64,000 bases of DNA from Mesobacillus zeae (GCF_003570705.1 NZ_QWVT01000015.1:62001-126000); one strand, 5' to 3'; shown: positions 42,054-52,360, counted from the first letter of the stretch. Notes: generated by a model from the letters alone, not told the origin. A program made the numbers and translations.

Positions 42054-43220
42054 TTGATTAGAAAAGCGGCAATTTACGTCGTATTGCTATTTTATTTTGC
42101 GGGGGCAGCATCAGCATCAGCCGGACAAAAGGGCGAGCCTAAAGTGGCTAGCGAGGGGGCAATCCTAATGGATTCTCAGTCGGGGACTGTCCTTTATCAA
42201 AAAAATGCGGATAAACGAATGAACCCTGCAAGCCTTACCAAAATCGCGACTGCGATTTACGCAATAGAAAGTGGTAATCTCGATGATACTGTCATAGTAT
42301 CTGGGAATGCGGCCAATGTGGAGGGGACGCGAGTGTATCTCGCTAAGGGAGAAAAAATACAGTTAAGAAAGCTCCTCCAAGGCATGATGGTGAACTCAGG
42401 GAATGACGCGGCTATTGCGGTTGCAGAGCATCTGGATGGGACAGTCGAGCAGTTTTCCGTGAACATAAACAAATACCTAAAAGAAAAAGTTGGAGTGGAA
42501 AATACGCATTTTTCAAATCCTAGCGGCCTGTATAGTGTTGAACATTATACAACCGCCCGTGATCTAGGGGAAATTGTTAATTATGCAGAAAAGAACGCCT
42601 TTTTCGAAGAGTTGTTTGGAATAAAGGAACTTCCCTGGACGGGGGCAGAATGGAACACCGTATTAAAAAGCCATCATAAAATGGTTCTTGGCGAGATTCC
42701 TTATCAATATGTAACCGGAGGGAAAACGGGTTTTATCGATGAGTCCAAGCAGACGCTGGCAACTGCAGCCGATAATGGAAGAATAAAAATGACTGCGGTT
42801 TTGCTTAAAGCAGAAACAAAAAAAGAGATTTATGAGGATACCATCACTTTGTTTGACTATGGATTTCATCATTTTCGAACATCTAAAATTGAAGCGGGAA
42901 CTTCATTTAAGAAAAAAAATCAAATGTTTATTGCGGATGAATCTGTTTTTATCACCGAACCCTTGTCGGGAGCGGAACAAAAGCTTAATGGCAAAGGCAT
43001 TTTGAAGATTAAGGATCGTGAGGGGCAAATCGTTCAGTCCGTCAAACTGGAAGAGGTACTCAAGAAGGGGACTGCTGCAAAGCAGATTACAGAGGAAAAA
43101 ACAAAAAAAAGCAGCATCTTCAATGCTGGCAATTGTGTAGCGGGGGCTGTAATGATTGGAACGCTATATCTTTGGATGCTGAACAGAAAGTTGAGGAAAT
43201 CCAGGAATAGACTCAAGTAA
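42054..43220 (+). CDS. D-alanyl-D-alanine carboxypeptidase (S11 family PBP)
   Basis: 388 residues from TTG 42054. Signal peptide (about 1-23, ending ASASAG), catalytic S60-x-x-K63 in MNPASLTKIATA, S115-G-N117 in MMVNSGNDAA and K224-T-G226 in VTGGKTGF, then a PBP5-like C-terminal domain and a C-terminal membrane span (about 360-380) with a basic end (RKLRKSRNRLK). It trims the terminal D-Ala of peptidoglycan stem peptides outside the cell. The type is between DacF and DacB-like sporulation enzymes and the vegetative DacA. I cannot assign which. GGAAGTG is the weak ribosome site. Confidence 0.9.
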   Translation: MIRKAAIYVVLLFYFAGAASASAGQKGEPKVASEGAILMDSQSGTVLYQKNADKRMNPASLTKIATAIYAIESGNLDDTVIVSGNAANVEGTRVYLAKGEKIQLRKLLQGMMVNSGNDAAIAVAEHLDGTVEQFSVNINKYLKEKVGVENTHFSNPSGLYSVEHYTTARDLGEIVNYAEKNAFFEELFGIKELPWTGAEWNTVLKSHHKMVLGEIPYQYVTGGKTGFIDESKQTLATAADNGRIKMTAVLLKAETKKEIYEDTITLFDYGFHHFRTSKIEAGTSFKKKNQMFIADESVFITEPLSGAEQKLNGKGILKIKDREGQIVQSVKLEEVLKKGTAAKQITEEKTKKSSIFNAGNCVAGAVMIGTLYLWMLNRKLRKSRNRLK

Positions 43221-43232
43221 ATTCTCTGAAAT

Positions 43233-43263
43233 AAAAAACCATGGAACATTCCATGGTTTTTTA
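43233..43263. terminator. Bidirectional terminator between the carboxypeptidase and modB
   Basis: AAAAAACCATGGAA, CAT, TTCCATGGTTTTTT, with T runs on both strands. Confidence 0.88.
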
Positions 43264-43914
43264 TTTTAGAAGATTTGCCGCAAAAAGCATGACAAAGGAA
43301 ATGGCAATCATTACTGTTACCCACAGCCAGGCGGTGTCCATATTCCCTGATTCAAAAGCAATATAGATAGCCGTTGGTATTGTTTGTGTTTTTCCCGGGA
43401 GATTGCCCGCGAACATCAGCGTCGCTCCGAACTCACCGAGTGCTCTTGCAAAGCTTAATACCACTCCCGCCACCAAGGCTCTGGCGGAGAGAGGGAGTGT
43501 TATGTAAAGAAATGTTTTCAGTTCGCTAGCACCGTCTACTTTGGCTGCTTCCTCGGCACCTTTGTCAACGGATGAAAACCCTGTTTTGGCAGACTGGTAC
43601 ATGAGCGGGAAAGCTACGACTGAAGAGGCAATAACCGCTGCTGACCAAGTGAACATAACAGGTGCGCCGGATAATGCTTCAATTCCTTTGCCGACAATGC
43701 TGTTCCCTCCAAAAAATATAATAAGTAAAAAACCAACTACCGTGGGAGGGAGGACCAGCGGGAGAAGCAAAATTGTTTCAATGATCACTTTTCCTTTGAA
43801 ATTTCTTCGGGCCATAATTCTCGCAGTTATAATTCCTAGTACGAACACGACCGGCAGTGCAACGCTTGCGGTTTGAAGGGAAAGTATAACAGGAGACCAA
43901 AAATTATCTTTCAT
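43261..43914 (-). CDS. modB: Molybdate ABC transporter permease
   Basis: 217 residues, five or six spans. The permease EAA loop is VDGASELKTFLYITLPLSAR, and LPLVLPPTVVGFLLIIFFG and SFARALGEFGATLMFAGN are typical of ModB. It moves molybdate with the binding protein ModA and ATPase ModC. Neither is next to it: upstream there is a 197-base gap and ykuS, downstream a terminator and a carboxypeptidase on the other strand. Molybdate uptake fits the formate dehydrogenase and the MOSC protein. Upstream a TATAAT lies near 44013-44018 on the minus strand. Ribosome site is poor. Confidence 0.88.
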   Translation of the reverse strand: MKDNFWSPVILSLQTASVALPVVFVLGIITARIMARRNFKGKVIIETILLLPLVLPPTVVGFLLIIFFGGNSIVGKGIEALSGAPVMFTWSAAVIASSVVAFPLMYQSAKTGFSSVDKGAEEAAKVDGASELKTFLYITLPLSARALVAGVVLSFARALGEFGATLMFAGNLPGKTQTIPTAIYIAFESGNMDTAWLWVTVMIAISFVMLFAANLLK

Positions 43915-44069
43915 TAAAAATCAATCCAATGCAAAAAACGTATTTAACAATACCGCACAGAAGTATTAGTTACTTTTACAAAGCAAATTCACGCTGATAT
44001 AGTCGAATATATTATATCGAAAAGAGAGCTGTAAATATAGCGGGATGTAAAAAAAGCCTAAAAATAGGG

Positions 44070-44101
44070 GGAAAAAGAAAAACTGCCCTTTCATAGGCAG
44101 T
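44070..44101 (-). terminator. Terminator of ykuS
   Basis: On the minus strand ACTGCC, loop, GGCAGTTTTTCTTTTT. Confidence 0.75.
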
Positions 44102-44111
44102 CTGCTCATTA

Positions 44112-44360
44112 TTATTGGTGACTTGTTTTTTCTTCAACCTGCTGGCAAACTTCGTCAGCAGAAAGTCCATTTGCTTCGATAACAGAACCGGCAGTCACGA
44201 CCTCGTGCATACCCATGACATTGGAGTCAAGTCCCGATACTACACAGCAGTCGCAGTCTTTCGCATCTGCTTCCTTTCTAAGGTCGATCACATCAAATCC
44301 TTTTTGTCGAAGCGCCTCAGAAATATTAGATAAGGATTGTTCCACTCCTACTTTTGGCAT
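44112..44360 (-). CDS. ykuS: UPF0180 family protein YkuS
   Basis: 82 residues from ATG 44360 with GGAGGAGGTG six bases upstream. The longer open frame lacks a site. [20 protein letters not shown], then [34 protein letters not shown] and ITANG-like [18 protein letters not shown]. This is the YkuS/UPF0180 family of Bacillus, of unknown function. The CDCC cluster might bind metal. Monocistronic. Confidence 0.88.
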   Translation of the reverse strand: MPKVGVEQSLSNISEALRQKGFDVIDLRKEADAKDCDCCVVSGLDSNVMGMHEVVTAGSVIEANGLSADEVCQQVEEKTSHQ

Positions 44361-44468
44361 CCGTAACACCTCCTCCTTTTGTAACTTGTCCTTTGAAAGC
44401 ATTTTTATACTTTCCGGCCTAGAATAAATCCACGCCAAAATTGAAAAAGTAAGCGGGGAGGTGTTAGC

Positions 44469-44600
44469 ATGTCAAAGCGAAAGCATGATCCATCAACAAC
44501 CGGACTTAGCTCTCCAAACGTCGAGGGCCAAGGAACGACTGAATCAGAATCCGCCGGACGCCAAAAGGCATCTTCTCGGAAGAAAACCAAAAAGCATTGA
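44469..44600 (+). CDS. YuzL-like small hydrophilic protein
   Basis: 43 residues from ATG 44469, with GGGGAGGTG upstream. It reads [20 protein letters not shown], then [20 protein letters not shown] and KKH. The K/R-K-x-DPS-x-x-GLS/GVS start and VEGQGTT segment are what I know from the YuzL family of small spore-former proteins. It is strongly basic and likely disordered. Function unknown. A perfect terminator follows. Too small for many gene callers. Confidence 0.75.
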   Translation: MSKRKHDPSTTGLSSPNVEGQGTTESESAGRQKASSRKKTKKH

Positions 44601-44603
44601 ACT

Positions 44604-44637
44604 AAAAAACAACAAAGCTTGTGCTTTGTTGTTTTTT
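44604..44637. terminator. Terminator, usable on both strands
   Basis: AAAAAACAACAAAGC, TTGT, GCTTTGTTGTTTTTT. It lies between converging yuzL-like and ykpA. Confidence 0.9.
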
Positions 44638-44653
44638 GGCTTATTCAATTTAT

Positions 44654-46580
<1,927 letters not shown>

Positions 46581-46724
46581 ATGGCTAAAAAGCAGCTGGT
46601 TGAGTTTGTAAACCGACTAAAAGAATCAGGGATTAAAGTCAGCTTCACCAAGCCAAAATCCGAGTTTTTCTCCCTGAAACAAAGTGAAAAACATCCTACC
46701 ACAGTGAATTCACATTCATTATAA
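46581..46724 (+). CDS. Small basic protein of unknown function
   Basis: 47 residues from ATG 46581 with AAAGGAG nine bases upstream. Reads MAKKQLVEFVNRLKESGIKV, then SFTKPKSEFFSLKQSEKHPT and TVNSHSL. A short amphipathic helix followed by a basic tail. I do not recognise it. The ribosome site, a terminator at its end and the lack of overlap with other genes support it. Confidence 0.6.
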   Translation: MAKKQLVEFVNRLKESGIKVSFTKPKSEFFSLKQSEKHPTTVNSHSL

Positions 46725-46758
46725 AGCGGTAAGAGAATGAACTCTTACCGCTTCTTTT
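46723..46758. terminator. Bidirectional terminator
   Basis: AAGCGGTAAGAG and CTCTTACCGCTT arms, then CTTTTCGTTTTC. It serves the small gene and the SCO gene. Confidence 0.82.
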
Positions 46759-46764
46759 CGTTTT

Positions 46765-47364
46765 CTATAATTCGTCCATGACTTCTTCGAACACTTCATT
46801 TTTATCAAACTCTTCACCCATTGGGAACTTTTTCATGAATTGATTATTTTCATCGATTAGGTAAGTGAAGGAACTGTGTACATAGAAGCCGTTTCCAGGA
46901 TCACGATATTGGAATTTAAAGGTATCGGCCACTTCCTTGATTTTTTTCTGGTCTTCTTTTATCTGCTGTGGTCTTCCTGTGAGGAACTGCCAATTCCCAT
47001 CATTTTTTACTTCAAAATCATGCATGTATTTTTTAAGCACGTCAGGCTGATCTCTGTAAGGGTCAATTGTAATAGTGATAAATTGAATGTCTTTTCCGAA
47101 AACCCCTTCTTTCTCCAAATCCTTCCGAAGCAAGTTCATTTTCTGGGTGGTAGTTGGGCAAATGTCCGGACAATGCGTATATATAAATTCCACAAGTTTC
47201 AGTTTCTTCTTGGCATCCCCAAACTTAAAATATTCACCATCTTGGTTCACAAGCTCGATTTTGTCAGGTATTTTTGCTTGGGCATCCCTGGCCAAAAAGA
47301 ATGAAATCCCTGCTGAGATTCCAATGAAAACAATAATGGCACTGATTATGTACACTTTTTTCAT
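46765..47364 (-). CDS. SCO1/SenC family copper chaperone (YpmQ-like)
   Basis: 199 residues from ATG 47364, which has AAGGAG upstream. One N-terminal anchor (about 5-24), then a thioredoxin-like domain outside the membrane. Copper ligands are C65 and C69 (THCPDICPTT) and H163 (YVHSSFTYLID). ITIDPYRDQPDVLKKYMHDF and FQFLTG-like WQFLTGRPQQI are family features. SCO proteins deliver copper to the CuA site of cytochrome oxidase or keep it reduced. A cupredoxin lies nearby at 41.4 kb. Monocistronic. Confidence 0.92.
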   Translation of the reverse strand: MKKVYIISAIIVFIGISAGISFFLARDAQAKIPDKIELVNQDGEYFKFGDAKKKLKLVEFIYTHCPDICPTTTQKMNLLRKDLEKEGVFGKDIQFITITIDPYRDQPDVLKKYMHDFEVKNDGNWQFLTGRPQQIKEDQKKIKEVADTFKFQYRDPGNGFYVHSSFTYLIDENNQFMKKFPMGEEFDKNEVFEEVMDEL

Positions 47365-47505
47365 TTTTCGTTGCTCCTTTTTATTCATTTTTAAGATTAA
47401 ATCCTTTTTTTACTAAATGACAGCCGAAAAACGAGACATTTGACTGCAACATAAATGCTCCCAGCACTTCATAGTTTGTAAAAAAGGGTAGGGGAATGGT
47501 GCAGC

Positions 47506-47880
47506 ATGGAGCGTGAAGAACAAAACGCCGCAGCAAATGAATTCCTGTCAAAGTTGTCTGAAATAGCTGAAGCTCTTGCTAAACTTGAGGGGTTGCCCGA
47601 ACTGGTGTCCTCAATGGAAGCAGAAATCAGTAAACTCTCCAGTCAGGAATTGCATATTCACATTGGGCAAATCACAATGAACCAGCCCGTTCTGAAAGAA
47701 TTGAATTATCATTTGAAATCACTTGATATTAAGGATTTGAATGGGACACTTCATATCGGGAGCACTTTTTCTGAAAAAAAGGAAAAAGGAAAAACTGAGC
47801 AAAGCAGTCAGAGCAGGGAACCTGAGATAACAGTGATTGTAAATGGTAAGACACTTCCTTACAAAGAGACAAATGAATGA
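47506..47880 (+). CDS. Protein of unknown function with GerPC-like tail
   Basis: 124 residues from ATG 47506. The first half is a coiled coil (EQNAAANEFLSKLSEIAEAL, AKLEGLPELVSSMEAEISKL). The second has LHIHIGQITMNQPVLKELNY and LDIKDLNGTLHIGSTF, ending in a charged tail. The coiled coil followed by a K/D-x-LNGTL-x-IG strand recalls spore-germination GerPC proteins, but the match is loose. It converges with fnr (the stops are next to each other). No signal peptide. Confidence 0.6.
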   Translation: MEREEQNAAANEFLSKLSEIAEALAKLEGLPELVSSMEAEISKLSSQELHIHIGQITMNQPVLKELNYHLKSLDIKDLNGTLHIGSTFSEKKEKGKTEQSSQSREPEITVIVNGKTLPYKETNE

Positions 47881-47881
47881 A

Positions 47882-48616
47882 TTAATCAATATTGCAAAAT
47901 TCAGTTGGACAGTTTTCACAGTCAATTTCTGTTCGCAGGTACTGAAGATCATGAATGGTGATTTTCTTTCGGGAAATGCTGATGATTCCTTCATTCCGCA
48001 ACTCTCCCAGCATCCTGCTGACGCTTTCACGTGCTGTTCCGCAAAAGTTTGCTAGGTCCTGGTTGGTAAGTGCAACATCAATCATTATTCCACCGCTGTT
48101 TTGTACGCCATAGCTGTTGGAAAGGCGGATCAATGTGGAATAGAGGGCTCCTTTCTTACCGTTCAGAACAAGATCTCTAAATTTAGTGATTGTTTTGCGG
48201 ATGTGATCATTCATCCATTTCATAAACTCTGCAGCAAGTCTGCCGTTGTTAAACAATACCCGCTCCAGCGCTTCGATGTTAATGGCAGCTACTTTTCCGC
48301 TTTCAATCATCCGCACATTAAATAAATAGCGGGGGTCAACTGTGAATAATGTTAGTTCACCGACAATATCGTTTTTCTTGCAAAGGCGAAGGTACAGTTC
48401 TTTTCCTTCCGCATTCATTTTGAATACATGGGCTTTGCCGGATAATAGGATATACATTTCCTTTGCAGGCTGCCCCTCATGGAACAAAAAGGTGCCTTTC
48501 TCCAAGCTTACAATCTTGTCGGATACTTTAAACAATTCTTCGAGTTCATACATAAGTGATCCAGCATTTTCTTGGTTCTCCAAAATTAAGCCACCTCTAT
48601 ATTCAGGCAATTTCAC
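47882..48616 (-). CDS. fnr: Anaerobic regulator Fnr (Crp/Fnr family)
   Basis: 244 residues from GTG 48616 (GAGG upstream). A TTG at 48583 with AGAGGTGG is an alternative (233 residues). cAMP-binding-type sensor domain (about 25-145, FHEGQPAKEMYILLSGKAHV; KKNDIVGELTLFTVDPRYLF) and winged helix-turn-helix with TNQDLANFCGTARESVSRML (about 190-215). The C-terminus ECENCP-like DCENCPTEFCNID gives C233-x2-C236-x4-C241, the Bacillus-type Fnr cluster site, unlike the N-terminal cluster of E. coli FNR. It activates anaerobic genes when its [4Fe-4S] cluster is intact. Candidate targets in this window are pflBA and the formate/nitrite channel region. Confidence 0.95.
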   Translation of the reverse strand: MKLPEYRGGLILENQENAGSLMYELEELFKVSDKIVSLEKGTFLFHEGQPAKEMYILLSGKAHVFKMNAEGKELYLRLCKKNDIVGELTLFTVDPRYLFNVRMIESGKVAAINIEALERVLFNNGRLAAEFMKWMNDHIRKTITKFRDLVLNGKKGALYSTLIRLSNSYGVQNSGGIMIDVALTNQDLANFCGTARESVSRMLGELRNEGIISISRKKITIHDLQYLRTEIDCENCPTEFCNID

Positions 48617-48837
48617 CTATATCCTCATTAAAAAGAAATGTAAACAACAGGTCAATAGAGAAAATGTGAACAATTAAATATATGAGAAAACCAGAATCAT
48701 GATAGTGTTGGCAAGCTTAGGCGTAAGGTATCAATTATATAAATCTTGAAAACGCTTAATAAGTTGTCGAATTTCGTTCAATTTAACAGGCTTAACAAGA
48801 GGATCGTGTGAGGTTATGATAACAGTATATCATTTCA

Positions 48838-48853
48838 TGTGAAAAACTTCACA
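48838..48853. promoter_or_regulatory. Perfect Fnr/CRP-type site in the fnr-channel intergenic region
   Basis: TGTGAAAAACTTCACA is a perfect TGTGA-N6-TCACA palindrome. A -10-like TATGAT at 48815-48820 places the likely channel promoter start near 48827, so the site would lie at about +11 to +26, between the start point and the ribosome site. That position suggests repression or a start further downstream. It may also serve the divergent fnr gene. Confidence 0.75.
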
Positions 48854-48876
48854 TTTGCTACGAGAGGAACAACAAG

Positions 48877-49725
48877 ATGGATTCAATAAAAATTGCTGTT
48901 GAAACAGCAGAAAAGAAGAGTAATATTTTATATTTATCCAAATCGCAGTACATGGTAAGGGCAATCTTGGCAGGAATTTACGTTGGCTTTGGTACGATGG
49001 TTTCTTTCAGGATTGGGGAGGGATTTTATGATGTCCACTCTCCAGCTACCTCGTTGATGAGTTCCATATTTTTTGGTATGGCCCTCATCTTAATCATATA
49101 TGGTGGGGGAGAATTATTTACCGGAAACACGATGATTTTTACAATCAGTACTTTGAAAAGGATTACTTCAGTAAAGGAATTGCTGATAAACTGGCTTTCC
49201 TGCTATTCAGGAAACTTAATTGGCGCCATGTTTTTTGCTTCTCTGATTGCACTATCGGGATTATTTGGTGATCCGGAGAAATCCCAGTATTTAATGGATA
49301 CAGCTTCACTTAAGATGCATGCCCCTGCTATTCAGCTCTTTTTCCGGGCCATTCTCTGCAACTGGCTTGTGTGCCTTGCAGTGTGGATTCCTTATCATGT
49401 CAAAGGCGATGGAGCAAAAATAGCGGTCACAATGCTATTGGTTTTTGCTTTTGTTGCTTCAGGTTTTGAACATAGTGTAGCTAATATGGTCCTATTCTCA
49501 ATTGGGCTTCTTACAGCACACCCTGATTCCATCACATTATATGGTGCTGTCCACAATCTCATTCCTGTTACGGCAGGCAATATAATTGGAGGAGGATTCT
49601 TCGTTGGGACAGTCTATGTATATCTTGCGTCCCTTGGCCAGCCAGTAAAACAGTTCAAGAAGTCAAACATGGTTATGGGTGCGCCAAGAACGGAGAAAAT
49701 ACAGTCAAGACGCAGCGGAATTTAA
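48877..49725 (+). CDS. Formate/nitrite transporter (FNT family)
   Basis: 282 residues, six membrane spans. Family motifs: LAGIYVGFGTMVSFRIGEGF, LFTGNTMIFTISTLKRITSV, FFRAILCNWLVCLAVWIPYH and VAGFEHSVANM-like ASGFEHSVANMVLFSIGLL with the central gating histidine, then NLIPVTAGNIIGGGFFVGTV. FNT channels pass formate, nitrite or hydrosulfide with protons. In this setting formate (from PflB) or nitrite are likely, and hydrosulfide (as for HSC) cannot be excluded given the sulfide island. GAGAGG precedes ATG 48877. An Fnr-type site stands upstream. Confidence 0.92.
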   Translation: MDSIKIAVETAEKKSNILYLSKSQYMVRAILAGIYVGFGTMVSFRIGEGFYDVHSPATSLMSSIFFGMALILIIYGGGELFTGNTMIFTISTLKRITSVKELLINWLSCYSGNLIGAMFFASLIALSGLFGDPEKSQYLMDTASLKMHAPAIQLFFRAILCNWLVCLAVWIPYHVKGDGAKIAVTMLLVFAFVASGFEHSVANMVLFSIGLLTAHPDSITLYGAVHNLIPVTAGNIIGGGFFVGTVYVYLASLGQPVKQFKKSNMVMGAPRTEKIQSRRSGI

Positions 49726-49744
49726 AGTCTTTAGTTCAGAAAAA

Positions 49745-49795
49745 TGGAAATATTCCTCTTGCCGGTACTTTTACCCGGAAATATTTCTTCTTCCT
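49745..49795 (+). terminator. Probable terminator of the FNT gene
   Basis: GGAAATATT pairs with AATATTTC, with an inner GCCGGT/ACCCGG stem, followed by TTCTTCCTG. The T run is weak. Confidence 0.5.
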
Positions 49796-49851
49796 GCCAA
49801 ATTGGTGGTAAAATATAAATCTATTATGTTACCACCTCAGGAGGACACCGG

Positions 49852-51051
49852 ATGAAACAGCAGGATAAGAGAACACTCTATTTATTACAGGGATTTTACC
49901 TTTTTGCCTTTTTCGGGTTTGGGAGTCTTGCTCCCTTGCTCAGTGTATATTTAAGTGAAGTTGAAAAGCTGAATGGCTATCAAATTGGAACACTGCTTTC
50001 AATTGGGCCTGTTATCACGATCTTTTTCCAGCCTCTTTGGGGCATGGTTGCTGATCTTAAAAATGCTCATAATCGTGTGCTTACGATTACAACTGCTTTG
50101 GCGGGTATATTCGGTCTAGGATATCTTATATTTGGGCAATATTACTGGCTTCTCTTTGTCGCAGTCATGACTGGTGTTTTTCAAAGTGCCATCATCCCAT
50201 TGTCAGACAGCATTTCGCTCAAATTTTCCGGAAAAGCAAGAATCAATTACGGAAACATTCGGCTTTTTGGTTCGTTAGGGTTTGGGTTGGCAGTGTTTGT
50301 CATGGGCAGGCTTTCTGAGTGGAATCCTCAGGCCATTTTCTATGCTTTTTTTATAACACTTATCCTTGCAGCTATCATCTCCTTGAGATTCCCGAGGGAA
50401 AACAGCAGTGGAAGCACGAAGATGCTGGGAGGAATGAAAGAGCTTCTGGGGATCAAGCAATTTGTTGTGTTTATGTTTGTTACTTTTTTGGTGTTCGGCC
50501 CCAATTTAGCGAACAACTTTTACTTCGGGCTCTTTCTTGAAGATAGGGGAGGAACCTATACTGGGATTGGAATTGCCTTCTTAATTGCTGTTCTGTCAGA
50601 GATTCCTTTTATGCGGGCAGCGGGCTTCTTGATTAATCGAATTGGTCTTCTGCAAGTTGCTGCGATAGGCGGCCTGGTGTCGTTACTTCGGTGGAGCTTT
50701 TATTTCACACAGCCAGATCTCTCCATTATTTATATTTCTTCTGTCGTTCAAGGATTTTCCCTCGGTTTATTTATTCCTGCAGGGCTCCAGTATGTGAAAC
50801 AGGTAACTCCAGTGGCGGTTACCGCAACAGCAGTAACAATCTACTCTGCAATCGGAAATGGCCTTGGTAACTGGTTTTTCACATTTGTTGGCGGAATGAT
50901 TTTCGAGGTCTACAGCATATATTCAATCTACTTGTTTTTCGCAGTCATGACAAGTGCAGGTGTTCTATTGACTTTATGGTTAATAAAGAAAGAAAAAGAA
51001 GATGTAAAAGCAGGAAAAGAAGTCCTTGCACAACACATTGCTTCAAAATAG
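49852..51051 (+). CDS. MFS transporter (LacY-like/YwbF type)
   Basis: 399 residues, about 12 spans. LYLLQGFYLFAFFGFGSLAP, then LLSVYLSEVEKLNGYQIGTL and FFQPLWGMVADLKNAHNRVL (a relaxed MFS motif with the D-x-K/R-x5-R element), INYGNIRLFGSLGFGLAVFV. This is the MFS_1-like/nucleoside-H+-symporter group that includes YwbF and phenylpropionate permeases. The R-LFGSLGF stretch is characteristic. Substrate unknown. CAGGAGG precedes ATG. Perfect terminator follows. Confidence 0.86.
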   Translation: MKQQDKRTLYLLQGFYLFAFFGFGSLAPLLSVYLSEVEKLNGYQIGTLLSIGPVITIFFQPLWGMVADLKNAHNRVLTITTALAGIFGLGYLIFGQYYWLLFVAVMTGVFQSAIIPLSDSISLKFSGKARINYGNIRLFGSLGFGLAVFVMGRLSEWNPQAIFYAFFITLILAAIISLRFPRENSSGSTKMLGGMKELLGIKQFVVFMFVTFLVFGPNLANNFYFGLFLEDRGGTYTGIGIAFLIAVLSEIPFMRAAGFLINRIGLLQVAAIGGLVSLLRWSFYFTQPDLSIIYISSVVQGFSLGLFIPAGLQYVKQVTPVAVTATAVTIYSAIGNGLGNWFFTFVGGMIFEVYSIYSIYLFFAVMTSAGVLLTLWLIKKEKEDVKAGKEVLAQHIASK

Positions 51052-51052
51052 A

Positions 51053-51086
51053 AAAAACAGCCTGCGAAGTTCCAGGCTGTTTTTTC
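51053..51086 (+). terminator. Intrinsic terminator
   Basis: AAAAAACAGCCTG, loop, CAGGCTGTTTTTT. Confidence 0.9.
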
Positions 51087-51128
51087 TATTGTTATTTACC
51101 TACATACTATTCAAAACAAAAAACTATC

Positions 51129-51266
51129 CTATTGTAATTCACTAAATGGGATCCTGCCAGACGAAACAATTTTGCTTGGAGAAAGAGTTCCCCTTTTCAA
51201 ATAGACAAATCCTCTTTCCAATGCGTAGCCATAAACAAGTTTTGAAGAAGCTGTCAAGACTTTCAT
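51129..51266 (-). CDS. Possible small protein, 45 residues
   Basis: A minus-strand frame from ATG 51266 with GGGAGG 11 bases upstream (long spacing). It reads MKVLTASSKLVYGYALERGF, then VYLKRGTLSPSKIVSSGRIP and FSELQ. No membrane span. I do not recognise it. A plus-strand frame of 72 codons overlaps it but has no ribosome site. Either could be noise. Confidence 0.3.
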   Translation of the reverse strand: MKVLTASSKLVYGYALERGFVYLKRGTLSPSKIVSSGRIPFSELQ

Positions 51267-51412
51267 TTCTGATCAGTCCTCCCATCAATATAGCTTGTTT
51301 AATTTTCCCGAAGACGTCGATTTTAAACCAGCTTTTATTAGGATACTTATTAGATTTGCCTTAGACCGAATAGGGAATAGCAGGAGCAGTACTATGACAG
51401 GAGAAAAATAAA

Positions 51413-51877
51413 ATGCATAGCGAATTGAAGGTTCAGCATCATAGGCCTTTTCCTTTACCTAATATGCAGTGGCTAATGACGCAGATATGGGAAGATGTTA
51501 TTTTTCTTGCCATTTAAGAAAGGTGACTTATCGCCATACAAAGGTGATAAATTTATTTTGGAGGGTGCCCGCCGTTTCACAGGTGACTCGGAAATGCGCT
51601 TTCAGGCAAAGTATGTACCGGGAACAAATGTTTTTACCGCTGAGCAAGATTCGCTTGAAGGCTGGCTGACGGAACACTACTGTCGACAAAGCGGGGGAAT
51701 AAGCTGTTCCGGGGGGACATACATCATAAAATCTGGAGACTGCAGAGGGCCAATGCGGAAATCTATTAGAAGCAGCTTGTGCCTTTATTCCCGAAAACTA
51801 TCTTGAAGAAAGTCCGATTCTACACTACTGTGCCCAGAAAAAAAGCATTTATCTGGCCGCTTACTCCTGAAAATTAA
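51413..51877 (+). pseudogene. Truncated DUF2071 (YqjF-like) gene
   Basis: ATG 51413 starts MHSELKVQHHRPFPLPNMQW, then LMTQIWEDVIFL as in YqjF-type proteins, and the frame then breaks near 51510. It resumes with GDLSPY and jumps directly to FILEGARRFTGDSEMRFQAK, which in full proteins comes about 80 residues later, then VFTAEQDSLEGWLTE, and after more frame changes ends with IWPLTPEN at 51877. An internal deletion and several frameshifts show a dead gene. Confidence 0.78.
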
Positions 51878-51903
51878 TATTTTCCCAAAGGGAGGACAGC
51901 CCA

Positions 51904-52155
51904 TCAGTTTTCCGGACTGCCTCCCAAAGTTTCGTCGTAAGCAGATTGGGCTGCTTGTTCACTGGCGAAAAATGCGTCGTCTTCTTCAATGACATGGAAA
52001 GTTTCATTTATAAATAATGCAAGGGCATCTGGATTTTTAGGATGTGTTACTACCTCTGCCGCTTTAACGGTTGCAACTGTCGGAACATGGGGGTTGTGAT
52101 AAATCACGAACACTTCATCACCGCAGTCTAAATCGTCCGGTTTGATTGTATCCAT
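51904..52155 (-). CDS. SplA-like small protein
   Basis: 83 residues from ATG 52155 with AGGAG upstream. GDEVFVIYHNPHVPTVATVK, then AAEVVTHPKNPDALALFINE and EEDDAFFASEQAAQSAYDET. The YHNPH...A-IV-x-HP...LALF...DA-FAS pattern is that of the SplA transcriptional regulator family, which in B. subtilis controls spore photoproduct lyase splB. No splB is adjacent here. The recognition is from memory of the family pattern and moderate. Confidence 0.6.
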   Translation of the reverse strand: MDTIKPDDLDCGDEVFVIYHNPHVPTVATVKAAEVVTHPKNPDALALFINETFHVIEEDDAFFASEQAAQSAYDETLGGSPEN

Positions 52156-52177
52156 AGAAGATAAACTCCTTTAATGT

Positions 52178-52360
52178 TCAAAGATTTTCATTCTGCTGGC
52201 GGATTTCATCGCCCGTAAGGATAAGGTTTGCCATTTCAAGATCTTTGTGTTTTGCAACAGAATCCCCTGGTGTGTTTTTTTTGTTGGGCATGGTGTCACC
52301 AGTATGGATGGTTATTTCGGTATTTTCTGGTGCGTTAGTAAGCCGGTCATTTTTTTTCAC
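52178..52360 (-). CDS. Small hydrophilic protein of unknown function
   Basis: 60 residues from GTG 52360, with AAGGAG nine bases upstream. An in-frame TTG three codons earlier touches the ribosome site. Reads MKKNDRLTNAPENTEITIHT, then GDTMPNKKNTPGDSVAKHKD and LEMANLILTGDEIRQQNENL. Polar, probably disordered in the first half. It lies 22 bases upstream of the SplA-like gene on the same strand, so the two likely share a transcript. I do not recognise it. Confidence 0.6.
   Translation of the reverse strand: MKKNDRLTNAPENTEITIHTGDTMPNKKNTPGDSVAKHKDLEMANLILTGDEIRQQNENL

Noticed and set aside
44066-44072. Single AGGGGG half-site near modB as another NreC-type box
   Set aside because: Only one arm is present and no -10 is found at the 39-bp distance.
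48838-48853. CRP-cAMP site
   Set aside because: The TGTGA-N6-TCACA palindrome fits E. coli CRP too, but Bacillaceae use CcpA for catabolite control and an Fnr gene is adjacent, so Fnr is the better candidate.
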